A stretch of 64,000 nt of DNA from Lineus longissimus (GCF_910592395.1 NC_088317.1:6882001-6946000); one strand, 5' to 3'; shown: positions 19,934 through 31,939, counted from the first letter of the stretch. Notes: generated by a model not told the origin, from the letters alone. Numbers and translations are program-made.

Positions 19934-22534
19934 ATGGCGACAAGTTTAGAAACTCTGCGCTCTGGGTTGAACAAATACCCGAATTCGTTCAGTCTCAAAG
20001 GACATGAGGAGTTGGTGTACCCGAAACTGGATGCTATGCTGCAGAAGCTGCTAAAGGAGGAGGATGACTGCGCAATATGGAGTACATCTCTGAGAACGCA
20101 TTATGTATGTTCTGTGAAAAACCTGAAGGCCTTTGTCCTCTTCAAATTCAACCGAACAGCCGAAGCATTTCGATTACTTGACGACGTTTTGTCGTTGAGC
20201 AAAGGTAGGAATGTCATCGGTTTGGCGAACAGGGGCCTGATGACTTTGGACAGTGGTGATCCTTCAGATGCTTTGGACACCCTGGCCTCTCTTCAACAAG
20301 CTACGCCGATGGACTTGCTTCTCGCCAAAGCTGAAATGGCTTTTGCATACAGAAAGATGGGGCCCAGGTATAACGCATTTTGCAGAGATTCGTACGACAA
20401 ACTCCTCGCTGAGATTGCTGAGAAAGGACTTGATCAATGTGACCCAAATTTCTGCCAAGAAGCGATCTCAATTTGTGATGAATTTCGTGTCTTTTGGTGC
20501 TATGATGCAGCTGTCGCCATTGACCGTGCTTTGGGCAAAAACTTGCAGACGAATTTCAACTGTTTTGATGTAAACAAAAATGGCGACCCAGAGAAATTGC
20601 TCCGACGAGGCTGTGAACTTTTGAAATATTGCTTGGAAAGGAGAACTGACCACACAAAGGTTTGGATAAAATACGTTGAAATATATAAAAAGTATAAACA
20701 GATTGATCCGAAGAGGAACAGAACGCTGAAATTGCAATGGCTGACTGCTGGGAACGTAAATGTATGGGACTGCCTGGAGAACGCTGTAGCAGACGTCGAA
20801 ATGTCACATGACCATGACGCATTGATGAGATTGGGTAGGTTGTTTTTGTCAGGCCCTAGAGCTAACTTTCAACTCGCTAAACATTACTTATACAAGTCCC
20901 TGATGATCCGGGAGAGTGAGTTTGCTCATCATCAGCTTTCCCGCGCGTTCACGATGGAGTTGGACAACAGTAAAGACGACTTTGTCAATAATGGCACACG
21001 ATGTTTCCTTCAAATCGAACACCGCGAAAGCTTCGCCACGCTGCCACGCTTTACACGTTCCAATAGTGTCCAACACATCTATGACTATTACAAACGATCA
21101 CCAAATGACTTCAGGCTTGAACAAGCCATATATCACATCAAACGGGCCAATGACCTTGCCGGGGAGTCATCGTGTATGATCCTTTCAGACTTGGCAAGAT
21201 GTGTCTTCCGGTACTGTGACGACCCAGCAGCAGAAGACACCCAGCGTGAACTGTTTGGCTGGCTCCGCCAAGCACTGAGCCTTAAAAGTTCAACGAAAGG
21301 TGACAGGGCCAAAGCTTACATGCAGATGGGTATGATAAAAGAGTTAGTTGGCGACAGAGAAAGGTCTAAGCTTTACTTGAAAAAATCTATTGAGGTCGCC
21401 GCCGGAAGTAGGTCAGAAAACTTTCCCTCTCTCCCAGTCCTTCTCGAAATATTACGGGAAGAAATATCAGTCTCTACGAATGCAGAGGAGCTACGCCTGT
21501 ACGAAACTGTGCAGAAAATTGGCAAAAGTACGAATGCTTTGAAAAGACAGAGCAACAAAGACAGGAGCACCGTTGCTTCAGAATCAATGCTGAATTACAT
21601 TGAAGGAAAAATGATGTGGTTCAAAGGCCGCGGCATGATTCAAGAGGCTCTGGTGTCCTTGAAACTGCTTATGAGTATGAGAGACCTTTGTGCAGAGGAA
21701 AGGGAGTTTGCCATCAATCTGTGCTTGGAAGCAGAAGATACTCAGTCTGCGAAAGACGGCAAAGAACTACATGTAACCGAGAACAACTTTCAGGAACTTT
21801 TTGCTACTTCGGTAAAACCTATTGCGAGGGAAAATCTCGAAAATCTGTGCGCTCAAACTGAGCAAATTGTGAAAACCATGAAAGAAAATGGTGAAAAATC
21901 GGATGGTATTTACGCAGAAGTTATGTCCCAGTTGCTGAAGGTGCCAGGAGTTGACGAAAGCGTTGTTGAAGATTTGGCAGCTGAAGCGGAACAGGTGTCA
22001 TCCAAGATGGAGGACACTGTTGTTGTTGACATTCAGTATCGTCTGCTTTGTAATCTGTTGAAGTCGTCCTTCAGCAGCCATCACGATATCCTCGTCTATT
22101 CCTGTGATGTGAAGGAAGACAAACAACAGACGGAAATACTGGTAGCATTCTTGGAAAACGGGCTAGGCTTGGCCGACCATTGCTGCTGGGCGCAAAGGGA
22201 CTTGGTCCACAACTGTGGCGGGGAGTACGAAGTATACATGACAAAGGCACTGTGCCGATCTACGCGCGTTCTTGTCCACGTGACGCCCCAACTCCTTGAG
22301 GACAAAATGGACGTGCGAATTTTGACCTCTGTTTTGAATGATACCCATGAGAGGGCATACGGACAATTCATCATGGTAGAAGTGACAGGAAATGCAGAGC
22401 TTGAGTTTCCAAACTGGTGCAGGCGAGGAGACTCGAGCGTCATTTCTCTCCCAAGTCTGAAATTCGACGAAAAAGAGCAAATAAAGTCGGCAAAAAGAAA
22501 ACTGATGAAGGCGCTCCTGCTTGGGACAGGTTGA
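19934..22534 (+). CDS. TPR-repeat protein with C-terminal TIR domain
   Basis: A single open frame of 866 codons, without introns. Residues about 60-490 are alpha-helical with TPR-like units, for example AFVLFKFNRTAEAFRLLDDV (66-85), ALMRLGRLFLSGPRANFQLA (296-315) and AKAYMQMGMIKELVGDRERS (459-478). Residues about 650-715 look like a helical linker. From residue 716 there is a TIR domain: HDILVYSCDVKED is the first strand, RDLVHNCG at 755 is the BB-loop (family pattern RDxxPG), and STRVLVHVTPQLLED is the third strand and turn. The family role is signalling scaffold or NAD hydrolase in innate immunity. The helix that should carry the catalytic Glu of NADase TIRs reads ILTSVLND, so enzyme activity is doubtful by eye. 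The TPR half could be TTC22-like or IFIT-like; I cannot decide. The start is chosen at the first ATG (A at -3, G at +4). No signal peptide or membrane segment, so it is probably cytosolic. Confidence 0.9.
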   Translation: MATSLETLRSGLNKYPNSFSLKGHEELVYPKLDAMLQKLLKEEDDCAIWSTSLRTHYVCSVKNLKAFVLFKFNRTAEAFRLLDDVLSLSKGRNVIGLANRGLMTLDSGDPSDALDTLASLQQATPMDLLLAKAEMAFAYRKMGPRYNAFCRDSYDKLLAEIAEKGLDQCDPNFCQEAISICDEFRVFWCYDAAVAIDRALGKNLQTNFNCFDVNKNGDPEKLLRRGCELLKYCLERRTDHTKVWIKYVEIYKKYKQIDPKRNRTLKLQWLTAGNVNVWDCLENAVADVEMSHDHDALMRLGRLFLSGPRANFQLAKHYLYKSLMIRESEFAHHQLSRAFTMELDNSKDDFVNNGTRCFLQIEHRESFATLPRFTRSNSVQHIYDYYKRSPNDFRLEQAIYHIKRANDLAGESSCMILSDLARCVFRYCDDPAAEDTQRELFGWLRQALSLKSSTKGDRAKAYMQMGMIKELVGDRERSKLYLKKSIEVAAGSRSENFPSLPVLLEILREEISVSTNAEELRLYETVQKIGKSTNALKRQSNKDRSTVASESMLNYIEGKMMWFKGRGMIQEALVSLKLLMSMRDLCAEEREFAINLCLEAEDTQSAKDGKELHVTENNFQELFATSVKPIARENLENLCAQTEQIVKTMKENGEKSDGIYAEVMSQLLKVPGVDESVVEDLAAEAEQVSSKMEDTVVVDIQYRLLCNLLKSSFSSHHDILVYSCDVKEDKQQTEILVAFLENGLGLADHCCWAQRDLVHNCGGEYEVYMTKALCRSTRVLVHVTPQLLEDKMDVRILTSVLNDTHERAYGQFIMVEVTGNAELEFPNWCRRGDSSVISLPSLKFDEKEQIKSAKRKLMKALLLGTG

Positions 22535-24509
22535 TTGGTGCTGATTGGTGCTGTCCTTTGTGAACGTGATACGTCATCAGGTTAAAGGTCAGAGGTCGGA
22601 GGTAAGCATATACATATGCATATGTGATTCTTCTTTTCCAAGTGAAATTATAGCCGCAGTTACCCACAGCCTGAGATCCGTTTTTCTCAAAGTGTAATTC
22701 ATATTTGTGATACCTTGTTGGCAAACTTTACAGTAGACCTTATGTATGGATGAAAGCTTCCAAAATGCAAAAATATTTATCACTGGTGTTAGTTTCCCGA
22801 AAATGTATCCCAGAATATCGAATTCCTATACAGTTTCTATGTGGAAAATTATGTCTGATAGAAAACCTCAGTTAACTTGGCGAGGAGTCCCACTTCAAAG
22901 AGGGTGTCGCGGAATTTTAATATCCGAAAGATCTACAGTCTTGGCAGTCGTGGATACGCCATGTACATGTAACCATTGGGTTCTTGTGTACAAAATGCAC
23001 ATGGAAAAATACTTCCAATTAAAAAAAGTTAATTCCTTCAAAAAAGGTACAAAGAATATTTCGAGCAAATTTTTTTGTTATTATGAAAAAATAAGGACAA
23101 TAATAAGAGAGGTTAGAATATGAAACTTCAGAAAGGAAAAAAAACGACTTTATTTTAAAAGAGCTACCCCAGGTTATCTGAAATCAGATAATTAGTTTTT
23201 TTATTAATTCACTGCAAACATAAAATCAATAAGAACAAAACGACACCTCGTCAAGCTCTGATCTTGCACTTGGTAAAATGAAGAAAAATATGGGGTATTT
23301 TGTCATGAGTACAAAATCATCTATTTCATGAATGTAAGTTAAAGTGGTACAATTAAAGCCCTAGTACAATTATGGATCCTGCAGTGTTGTACCACCTTAC
23401 CCTATAATGTATTTGATATTATATATGATTTTCCTGGGCGCGATTTTGGACAAGTGTTCATTAGAGAGTAAGGACCTCATTTAAATTCAATGTTCGTGTT
23501 CGCTTTGACTAAGCTCTGCTGAATAAGTTGAAATCTTTGAGGCATGTATTTTGTGACAAAAATCAAGCAACAATCAGGCAATAGGATTGATAGCCTAGAA
23601 CAGAGCAGACTTTTTTTTTAAAGCCCCATATTTTCAGAATCAGTACCCAGTGCTAGATAAGATAATGTAATCATGCTTCCACATCCTTAGTCATTTTTCA
23701 TTTCTGACCTTGCCCATATTCTAAATGAGTTTTTGACCTAGTGCTGAATTGCACAAATCACTTCAAAGAAATGTGTGTGGAAGTTGGGTTCAGCATCATC
23801 TTATGAATTCTCGTATTTTGGAACACACTACAGCCGAATCTAGTGAATACATCTTTTGAAACTTAATGCACCAGAACAGGATGTAATTTTTATGCGTTTT
23901 CTTTACTTTGCAGAGTTCTGAAGTGATAACAAACATATTTTTGTGAACTCTTTTATCTTGCGTCCTAATTTCGTGCTCCGAACCCAGATGCGTCCCATGC
24001 AAGGAAATCACGTGGAATTATACCATATTGAGTGTTTGTATTTTTCTGTAAGTTATCGAACTTTAGGGGAAATATTCGTAAAATTGATGAATGATGTCCG
24101 TTTCAGGCAGACATCCATTTTGAGAGAAAAAATGACTCGAATTGAATGAAAATTGTGGCCGGTGGCGAGGTACCGGTATATCATCATACAGCAGGGAGGT
24201 TAAAACGAATTTCTACTCACTTTTAGGACCCAGTCCCAGTCATGTAATGATATTTTCTTGAAAAGATGAATGCCGCGGGGTTGTCGCGTGTTCGATGATA
24301 TTTGTATACACATCTACACTATCCCCGCACAAAGGTCAGATTTGGTTTTTTCTACCGCGTGGAACGTCATGATTTGAATTCAAAGTAAAATTTACATCTC
24401 ATAAATATTTAAAGCTGGACAGTTAACCCGTGAAATGATATATATACCACCTCTGTAACACTGTAACCAAAATACATGTATATACAGTTCGTATAATGTA
24501 AATTGAACG
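22535..24509. other. Non-coding, nothing recognised
   Basis: TPR-TIR 3' flank. AT-rich with no clear polyadenylation signal close to the stop, and no supported exon or structured repeat. Confidence 0.4.
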
Positions 24510-25052
24510 TACGAGGTGTTAGAAAAAAGATTTGTCACTTTTGATTTCTAATAACTTCTAAACTGCTACTCCGATAGCGACCAAATGTTAATAACATGTA
24601 ACTGACATCCATCGTATTTTCTGGTAAAGGTTTGGTTGCGTAATGAGTTATGAAAACCGAGTAATAAGGGATAATTATAATAATTGGGGTTGTTTTGGTT
24701 TTCCTGTCACTCTTGACCTGGCGTCCTCCGATTGCTCTACAGCGTTCAAGGCAGTGACGGTGGGGGGGGGGGGGGGCTCTTGATGCAGAAGATCACTAGT
24801 TTGTCAAGGAAGTCTTGGTCACCTCGAATGTCATTGCACACATCCTCGATTGTTTGTTGCAGTTCGTCAGTCTACGTTTGCAAAGGGCCTTCGGACATAC
24901 ATCAACTCTTCCAGATATCCCCAGAGAAAGAAGTCGCATATTGTGAGGTCTGGGCTTCGATTAAAAATGCTTTTGAAATTTGGTCTCTATCGGAGTAGCA
25001 GTTTAGAAGTTATTAGAAATCAAATGTGTCAATTTTTTTTTAACACCTAGTA
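24510..25052 (-). mobile_element. 543-bp mariner/IS630-type element with ~75-bp TIRs
   Basis: The left end TACGAGGTGTTAGAAAAAAG is matched by the inverted right end TACTAGGTGTTAAAAAAAAA. The match continues through GATTTCTAATAACTTCTAAA and CGGAGTAGCAG-type sequence for about 75 bp, with TA at the borders. Between the arms lies a fragment of a mariner-type transposase on the - strand, so this is a deletion derivative of an autonomous element. Confidence 0.85.
24884..24959 (-). pseudogene. Mariner-type transposase fragment
   Basis: Read on the - strand this gives RSPDLTICDFFLWGYL followed by EELMYVRRP. That is the conserved PxSPDLxPxDFFLWGYLK region around the last catalytic acid of mariner/IS630 transposases. 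A stop follows a few codons later and the rest of the enzyme is missing. Only a relic. Confidence 0.85.
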
Positions 25053-27410
25053 CATGTAAATTTGTGTTGTTGTCGAGTTGAAATACATATAAAACAGTTT
25101 ATGCAGCTTTTGTTGTTTGGATATTATGTGAGGTTTCGCTGCTTCCAAAGACAGCAGACTTGACCATTAACTGTCCACCAAAACCTGTGAAAGCGGCTAA
25201 ATCGTAAGGTAATCCGCTTAAATAATTTTTATGTGTGTATTAGTTTCAAGCCGCACATTAAAACCATGTCTTCCTAAAAGGCAAACACAATATATATATA
25301 TTGCAAAGTATGAATTGATCTATGAATTAATGATATGATATTGCATGGATGCATACATTTGTAATTATTTTATTTTAACAAAGAACTCTGTATATGCGTT
25401 ATGTATATATATTTGTCAAAGATGTCAACGTTGATGACGAGGATTAAAGTTGGGGCAACTATGGTAGTTTTCCTGAACGTGAAATTTTGACGCTGCATGG
25501 TCTGTCGTAAGAATCGTTTTCTTTTTGTTTCGTCTTCCATCACAAACAATTTGCCTTCACCGTGTGATGTTTTTCAATTGTTCAGTGAAACCCCTGGCCC
25601 AAAAATGCGATCACCATGAAAATACAAAACCTGTACTTTGCTCTCTACAAGATCATCAAATTCTGAACCATGGTGTAACGGAGTCCGGGTCGGCGGAGCT
25701 TGAGGGTCAAGATGAATCATCAACAGCATGACGGACTTTAAACTATTCTCTGAATTGCTTGATGTCATGAGAGAAGAAATGGCCTCATCTCTCAATGAAC
25801 TCTCCATGCTCCTTGCCCATGACTGGAACTCTAGTTATTGCGGACGTCGTTCCGTCCCTGCGTGAACTGGCCGCCATTGGCTCCAAATGACCTTGACTAG
25901 GCCATTTTAGTATCATAGGACTTTCAGAGCTTCCAGTCACCCGAAAGTTTGGGACCGAGTTATAATAATACATCAAAACATTTTGGTTGACACTGTTTTA
26001 TTCAAGACATAGTATGTGTTGAGTCCCCCAAGTCAGTGCGAATCTGTGGACGTGGCCATTTTTCAGTCTGATTACACTGCGCGATCGCAATGTAAAATGG
26101 GCAGTTATGCAGTCCAGTACAACATGGAAGCTTATACTGGCAGAGATAATATTAGGCCTATGTCTGCAAGTCGAACAAATTCTCATGTTTGGCATCAACA
26201 CTCTATTTCGTGTCAACTTCGATGATATACATATGGATTAACATTTTTTTATAAATTTTGCATTTCTATGGTCTAGAGGACAACATGATGAGAAAAATGA
26301 GGCTCTTGATCTTGTACGTTTTTTGCTATTTTTGATGTGATGCAAAAGGTTTATGAAAATTTTGGAATCAACATCATCTCTCCTGGCATCAAGCAATTCG
26401 GAGATGATCCTAACTGGGCCCCACTCGTCCTCACGCTTGCTGCGCATAAAACAATAGCTGGAAGCCAAGTCACCCATCTACAGTAGGTTGGTCCGTGACA
26501 GTGAACTCCAAGAAGCCTCAGCGAGTGCCAATTCCGTTTTAGAACCGCACGCGTGCCTGTCATGCAGACCCTGCGTCAGATCGGGCGATAAAAAAGTTCT
26601 TTTGTCATTCAAATCGTTGAGCAAAATGCCGTATGCTGGGGATATAAGGTAACGAATTCGCATCAGCATCAAGAACAATTACTGTACTTTTACTGGTGAT
26701 CATTGTGCAGATTTTCTCGCACTTGTTTACTGTGTCGAAGCTATTTAGCCGGTTTAAGCGAGTCTGCTACACAGGTCTAAGCTTTTTGTACACGTGCCCC
26801 TGAAACAGCTGAATAGCGTCGACACAGTATAATCAATAGGCATTTTTGAAGCACTGGCTTTTAAAGTAGCCAAGCTTGCGTGGTGGGCAACCACTTGGCA
26901 AGCACTTTCAACGCATGCCAGGTGGTTCCATGCAGGGGTCGGAAAGTGTTTTTAATTTGCTCTCTATAAAACATTTCCTTCTAATGTCTTTCAATAGCAC
27001 ACTTTTAACATACAGTAGGGGTCTGGCAGAAAGAGGTTTTTTGACCCCTTAGTATCGTTATGTATCTTCGCCGTTTCTGTCGCACGCTTAAGGATGAGTG
27101 TTCTGTAAAGATCATTGGTTTCTTTAGGTACATACTGACTGTTGTGGAGTTGTCTTCCAATTTATACATTTCGTATGCTATTTCGACGATTACACTCTTT
27201 CTTCAAAGGCAGCACATTATAAACACTCCAGCAAAATCTAATGTGCCTTTTCAAATTGGGTTTTGTACTCTGTTTTTATAGTGGACGCCGCAGTTCACGA
27301 AACAGTCGCGTCTTTCTTCGTAGATATAGCATTCTCAGTTCCTACATGTAAATTTTGGTTGAAAAAGACAATTTTCTATTGGTCGAGAGAAGAAATACAT
27401 GCAGAGATAT
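25053..27410. other. Non-coding, nothing recognised
   Basis: Several open frames of 60-80 codons occur on both strands around 25.5-26.7 kb, but none shows a known motif or consistent splice sites. Confidence 0.4.
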
Positions 27411-27625
27411 TTAGAGGGTGACTATAGGCATGAGGTCAAATTTGTGGTCTTCAGGTAAATTATATGCACTGTTCGGGGACTTGTTTGTGTATGGTTCAGT
27501 TATTAACATCTTCCTCGTACAAGCCTGAATAGTTTTGATATACGGTGAGATAGGAGAGACCCCTACTGGTGACTCTGTGTAACTTTATCTTGCCTACCTG
27601 GCTACTACCTATAGTCTCCCTTTAA
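27411..27625. mobile_element. MITE family B, 215-bp copy
   Basis: The left end TTAGAGGGTGACTATAGGCA and right end ACCTATAGTCTCCCTTTAA are inverted relatives. The interior right half matches 575-632. Confidence 0.7.
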
Positions 27626-28448
27626 GAATATGAAGCGCCACTTTTCTTTTATTGTCATGAATAGCAGTCCGACCGCTTCATTTTAGCCTAGGACCATGCA
27701 GTGTATCAATTTGTACTTACTGTTACCATAGAGTGATCAATACATTTTGAGAGACTGAACGTTTTTTTAGGGACACCCGGTAAATTTGGCGATTGATTTC
27801 CATGAAGCTCAGAAATCATTCACCTGTGACCATTATTAGGCAAACAGTTGTTGTGGTTTACAAGAAAAGTGTGAAAAGTCACCAGCGCAGGATTTTGGTG
27901 ACAGTTGCGATGTTTAAAAAATTAAAAAACAAATGCATTTCTTTTTTTTTCTTCCAATGCTGAACAACTTCATGTAAAAAACTCCCAGCTGAAATCTTGC
28001 ACCAGATTTACCGAATGAGAAAAAAACAATACACAGCCATATCAAGTATTGTTTTTACTGATACGCTTTATGGGGACTTTAAATTGTATCGGGTTGCAAT
28101 TGTGCCATAACTTTATATAGTTTGCAATCGTCACGTTGTATAGGCTCATTTCACACTTATCTCGTCAATCTGTGTAAATAAAAAGACCTGTGTTTTTTTC
28201 CTTTGATATCATATGATAATCGCCATGGACCTGTAAATATCAACGTCGATTGCCCTGATTAGGCCTAATAGCCCAAATAGCCTAATAGAACAAACGGGAC
28301 ATCCACGTTCAATATTTCTCATTTGTCCCGATACAGCTCCTGGTCGACCCCGGTAAAAGCAAAGTAAATGCCAGAAATAGTCAGAAAATGATTTCGACCT
28401 ATCATGCCTATTGGCCGACTCTTGTATTCGAAAATCTGCCAATTGATC
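27626..28448. other. Non-coding, nothing recognised
   Basis: AT-rich, no supported feature. Confidence 0.4.
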
Positions 28449-28559
28449 TGGGAGGTTGAGAACAGCGAGTTATCAATAATCTATTGATAAAACTCTGTAG
28501 AAATGAGACGAATTTTGTGTACATTTATATACATGTATTCCCTGATCTCAACCTCCCTA
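28449..28559 (-). mobile_element. MITE family A, copy 2 (shorter, inverted)
   Basis: Begins GGGAGGTTGAGAACAGCGAG and ends CTGATCTCAACCTCCC. Orientation is opposite to the copies at 11725 and 34293, and the internal CCTTATAC motif is lost. Confidence 0.75.
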
Positions 28560-28781
28560 CGTCTGCCGCAGAGCTGATATGAGGCAGAGTCAGTAACCGA
28601 GTTCGACCTCTTTGACAACGATGGTTACCAACAGCGAGGCTTAAAGAATGGCTGCAAGCATAACCGTTTGGGTTGTTGTAATGTAAATAAATAAATAATC
28701 ATACAAAATATATGAATGCACTCAAAAAGAAGTGAAAATCAAAAATTTCCGTGTTTTTTTAGGGTTTATTTTAGAACAACT

Positions 28782-29035
28782 AATTGATACCGAACTGGTC
28801 AAAAGCGAGGTACATGTACATGTACATATTTTGTACTGCACCAAAAACCGTTGCGCTGTCATTTCGCAAAGCTTTGGGGAGGCGCCGCGGATTTAACCTC
28901 CATTTTACATGCAGCTCCACCCTCGTGCATTCTCCAAAGCAGACGTGAGATTCAATTTTTTTAGTAGGGTTTATACTGCGCCCAGTATGCCCCTCGCGGC
29001 GTTTCGTAGACAGCCAATCTAGGTCGGTATCAATT
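28782..29035. mobile_element. 254-bp MITE with AATTGATACCGA termini
   Basis: AATTGATACCGAAC at the left and GTCGGTATCAATT at the right are inverted repeats. The same AATTGATACCGAACTG motif starts family C copy 1 at 14150, which suggests related termini. Contains a TACATG microsatellite. Confidence 0.65.
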
Positions 29036-29451
29036 CGAGTTAATCAACGGAATGGTTGATATCTGAACACGTCTGTGTAAATAAGAATAATATTGTAAAT
29101 TAGTGGAGTGTTTTTGACGATTTTTTATAGAATGGTAAACTGCTGAAAGTGAGATGTGAGAGATTTTAAAAGATATTTGAATCCCGGCCAATTTTGTAAT
29201 GGAGCCTGTAAAACAGGTCGTGTATGTCAAATTTTGATATCGAAATTAATTCTTCAGAAGGCAGCAACATATGGCTTTGGACCCGAATAGATTTTTTTAA
29301 AGAAAATGAATGAATACTACAGGCTCGCATACTGTATACATGTATAGGCCAACTATAATCCAGCGTACGTATGTATATGGGCATTCATGTGAAATAAATA
29401 TTTTTTCCTTCTTTTCGAGTGGAAAATGAGGGATGTTTGGTGATTACATGG
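29036..29451. other. Non-coding, nothing recognised
   Basis: No supported feature. Confidence 0.4.
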
Positions 29452-29627
29452 TACAGTATAAATCAAGGACACCCTCGGAACTGCCAAGTGCTGTCCTTAA
29501 TAGAGAGGTGTCCTGATTAGACAGGTCAAATTGAATGGAAACTGCCACTTTGGGACCAAAACTAGTGTCCTTAATGGAGATGTTGTCCTTAGTAGAGAGG
29601 TATCCGCTAAGGGAGGTTCCAATGCAG
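29452..29627. mobile_element. Pogo/Tigger-like MITE, copy 1
   Basis: TACAGT start, CAAGGACACC terminal region, CTGTCCTTAATAGAGAGGTG and GGGACCAAAACTAGTGTCC interior, and GGGAGGTTCC near the right end. It aligns along its length with 43488-43659. Confidence 0.75.
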
Positions 29628-30621
29628 TTTTTTTCCAAAATGAGGCTCAGATTACGAAAACCCCGGATGTAATTTGAACTTCGTAGAATCAGACAATTTG
29701 AAAATTGTCTTCTTCCTCATATAATTGAGCACACACAGTAAATTTGTAAGTGTATTGAGGGTTATACACAAAACAACCGCACAATTATCAACGTCGTCCT
29801 CACATTTTACTTTTTTTTTTAAATATTAGCACATTACTTCAACTGCTATAAAAATATTAGTGTATGTTTTTTTTATAAGTTTGCCGTTAGTATTTTCAAA
29901 AGAAATTGTGTATGGATAAACCTGTTTCCATCTTTTGAAAACAATTTAAATTGGCTATTTTTTATGAAAAAAATAGATTACGCGCACAAAATGTATTTGT
30001 ATATTTTGACACCAATTTTGCCATTGAAAAATGAAAATTACTGCTGATGGTATCAACGAATGCGTATAAAGGATTTTTTGGGTTTTTTATTGTGTTAGTG
30101 ATAACTATTTTGGCTTTGCTTCTCTTTATCCAAAAAATTATTATCAAGCTGTGTTTCACCAAAAATAAGGCATTATCGCCGACCCTACTGTATAAATTGT
30201 TCTATTCAAAGCCTATAAAATTGTACCAACACGTTGTCCTGGAGCGGATGTTAAGCGAACGCTAATTTGCCGCACAATTTTTTTCGTTGTCCTCTACATG
30301 TATGTTAATGCGTGTGTGCAGTTATACTCCCATTCGTTACTGTCCAGTGTAGTTTATCAATGCCTGCGTTCCGTGGATCATTATATCTTAGTAATTTTAC
30401 CCAACAATGACTTCAAGGGGGCACCTACCCGAAGTTTATGTAACTATATATTTGGGCCCAAATCATGACATCATACCGCTTTACTGTGTTTATATTATGC
30501 GTTATTCATAATTTGTGTAAGTTGTTGACTAAGACCACGGACGTCTACAGATTTGTAAACGTATGTACATGTGTCCATGCAATGAAACCAAGCTTTATTG
30601 TACATGTGCATGCATCCAGCA
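29628..30621. other. AT-rich non-coding stretch
   Basis: Very AT-rich around 29.75-30.2 kb. A hydrophobic 72-codon frame at 30047-30265 has no recognisable domain and biased composition, so it is not called. Confidence 0.4.
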
Positions 30622-30757
30622 GGTTACTGATGATACCCGGAATGAAATCATCGAAACAAAGCGAAATCGTCGAAACGAAACGAAATATAAGTCCATTTTC
30701 AATTTGATTGTTTCTTTTCATTTTGACATTTCGTTATTCCGGATTTCACCAGCAACC
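30622..30757. mobile_element. MITE family D, copy 1
   Basis: The left end GGTTACTGATGATACCCGGA and right end TTCCGGATTTCACCAGCAACC are imperfect inverted repeats. The interior is rich in GAAACGAAACGAAAT, as in the copy at 32353. Confidence 0.7.
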
Positions 30758-31939
30758 CATCCAGTATTAATGTAAACAATACATTCCTTGTATCTCTTGT
30801 ATCTATGTAATTTGTACTAAAACGATACATTCCATTCTCTGTTCTCTAAAGTCACTTTTTCATCTCGAAGTATGAAATAGTTTCTTTTTTTAGAGAGGAG
30901 GTCCGAGATTGGATAATCTAGTTAACACCTTTTCAGAAAGTCAATATGCAGAGTACTGGATGCAACTAAATTCATTCCATTGTTAAACTTTTTTGCAAAT
31001 TTTAGAGTTTTCCAGATGAAAATGCCAAAAACACGTACTTTTAAGTGCGGGGGCGAAGCTCTAGCGGGAGGGAGCAGGGGGTGCAGAATCGCCCCCTAGA
31101 GGTCACCCAAAAAACTCTTTTTTGACCGCGAAATTTTTTTTAAAGGTCCCCCAAAGCTAGCTATGCCCTTGAATGCGTTTTTGGTGATGCTAATATTAAA
31201 GCGTGTAGTCCATTTACCCCTAAACCTGGACTTGATGGAGGGGGCGATGGTGGCTCTTGACACCACGCGCAGTATATGTGGTTCATTTTACTTCGGGAAT
31301 CTTGGATACCATGCAGGATCTTTCACAGCGAGGAGGAAATAAAATTTGCCCGGACTATTTGAAGGGCTCTTGTATCGAGGATGAGTGATCTTCGTAATTA
31401 CTTACCTGTAGTCTTATCTCCGCATAGTGCAGTTATTATGAATAAGATTCTGCTGAAACTTGACATTTGTAGTAGCCTATCTATACATCTGCATGTCAAC
31501 ACAACGGCGATGCTGGAATTTACATTTAGTAGGCCTATACGTTTTTACTCAATAGAAAATATTCAAATTCAATTACAAAACGAACGGCATACATGTGTAT
31601 GCCTTTAATTGTCTTTTCTAGTTTATGCATATGTGTATACAAGTTTACAAACAAAAAACAATGTGGGCGTGGCCGAATTCCTACTCCATAAGGACCGGCG
31701 ACTCTATTATTTTCTTGGTTGTCGCGGTTTGTGAATTGGTTTATAGTATATGGACGGTATTCCTCTGTCAAGGCCAGGTTTTAGAAAATGGATTTTGTAT
31801 GCGACCATAGAGAGCATCGATAATGACTCTCAGAAAAAACTATAGGTCTACTTGAAATCTAAACTTCCATTTTTTTTCTTATGAGACACATATAGGGCTT
31901 GTCTCAGTCTTATGATGCTTTTAAGACTCGTCTTTTTAT
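30758..31939. other. Non-coding stretch
   Basis: Contains a G-rich segment near 31047-31165 that resembles a dispersed repeat but has no second copy in the window. No gene seen. Confidence 0.35.

Noticed and set aside
20253-22480. Shorter open frames on both strands inside TPR-TIR
   Set aside because: They overlap the 866-codon frame with clear TPR and TIR signatures and have no motifs of their own.
25574-26678. Possible split gene from several 60-80 codon frames
   Set aside because: Frames lie on both strands with no shared motif, consistent phase or splice signals.
30047-30265. Hydrophobic 72-codon frame that looks like a membrane peptide
   Set aside because: AT-rich DNA gives Phe/Ile/Leu/Lys-rich frames by chance. 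No signal, homology or start context.
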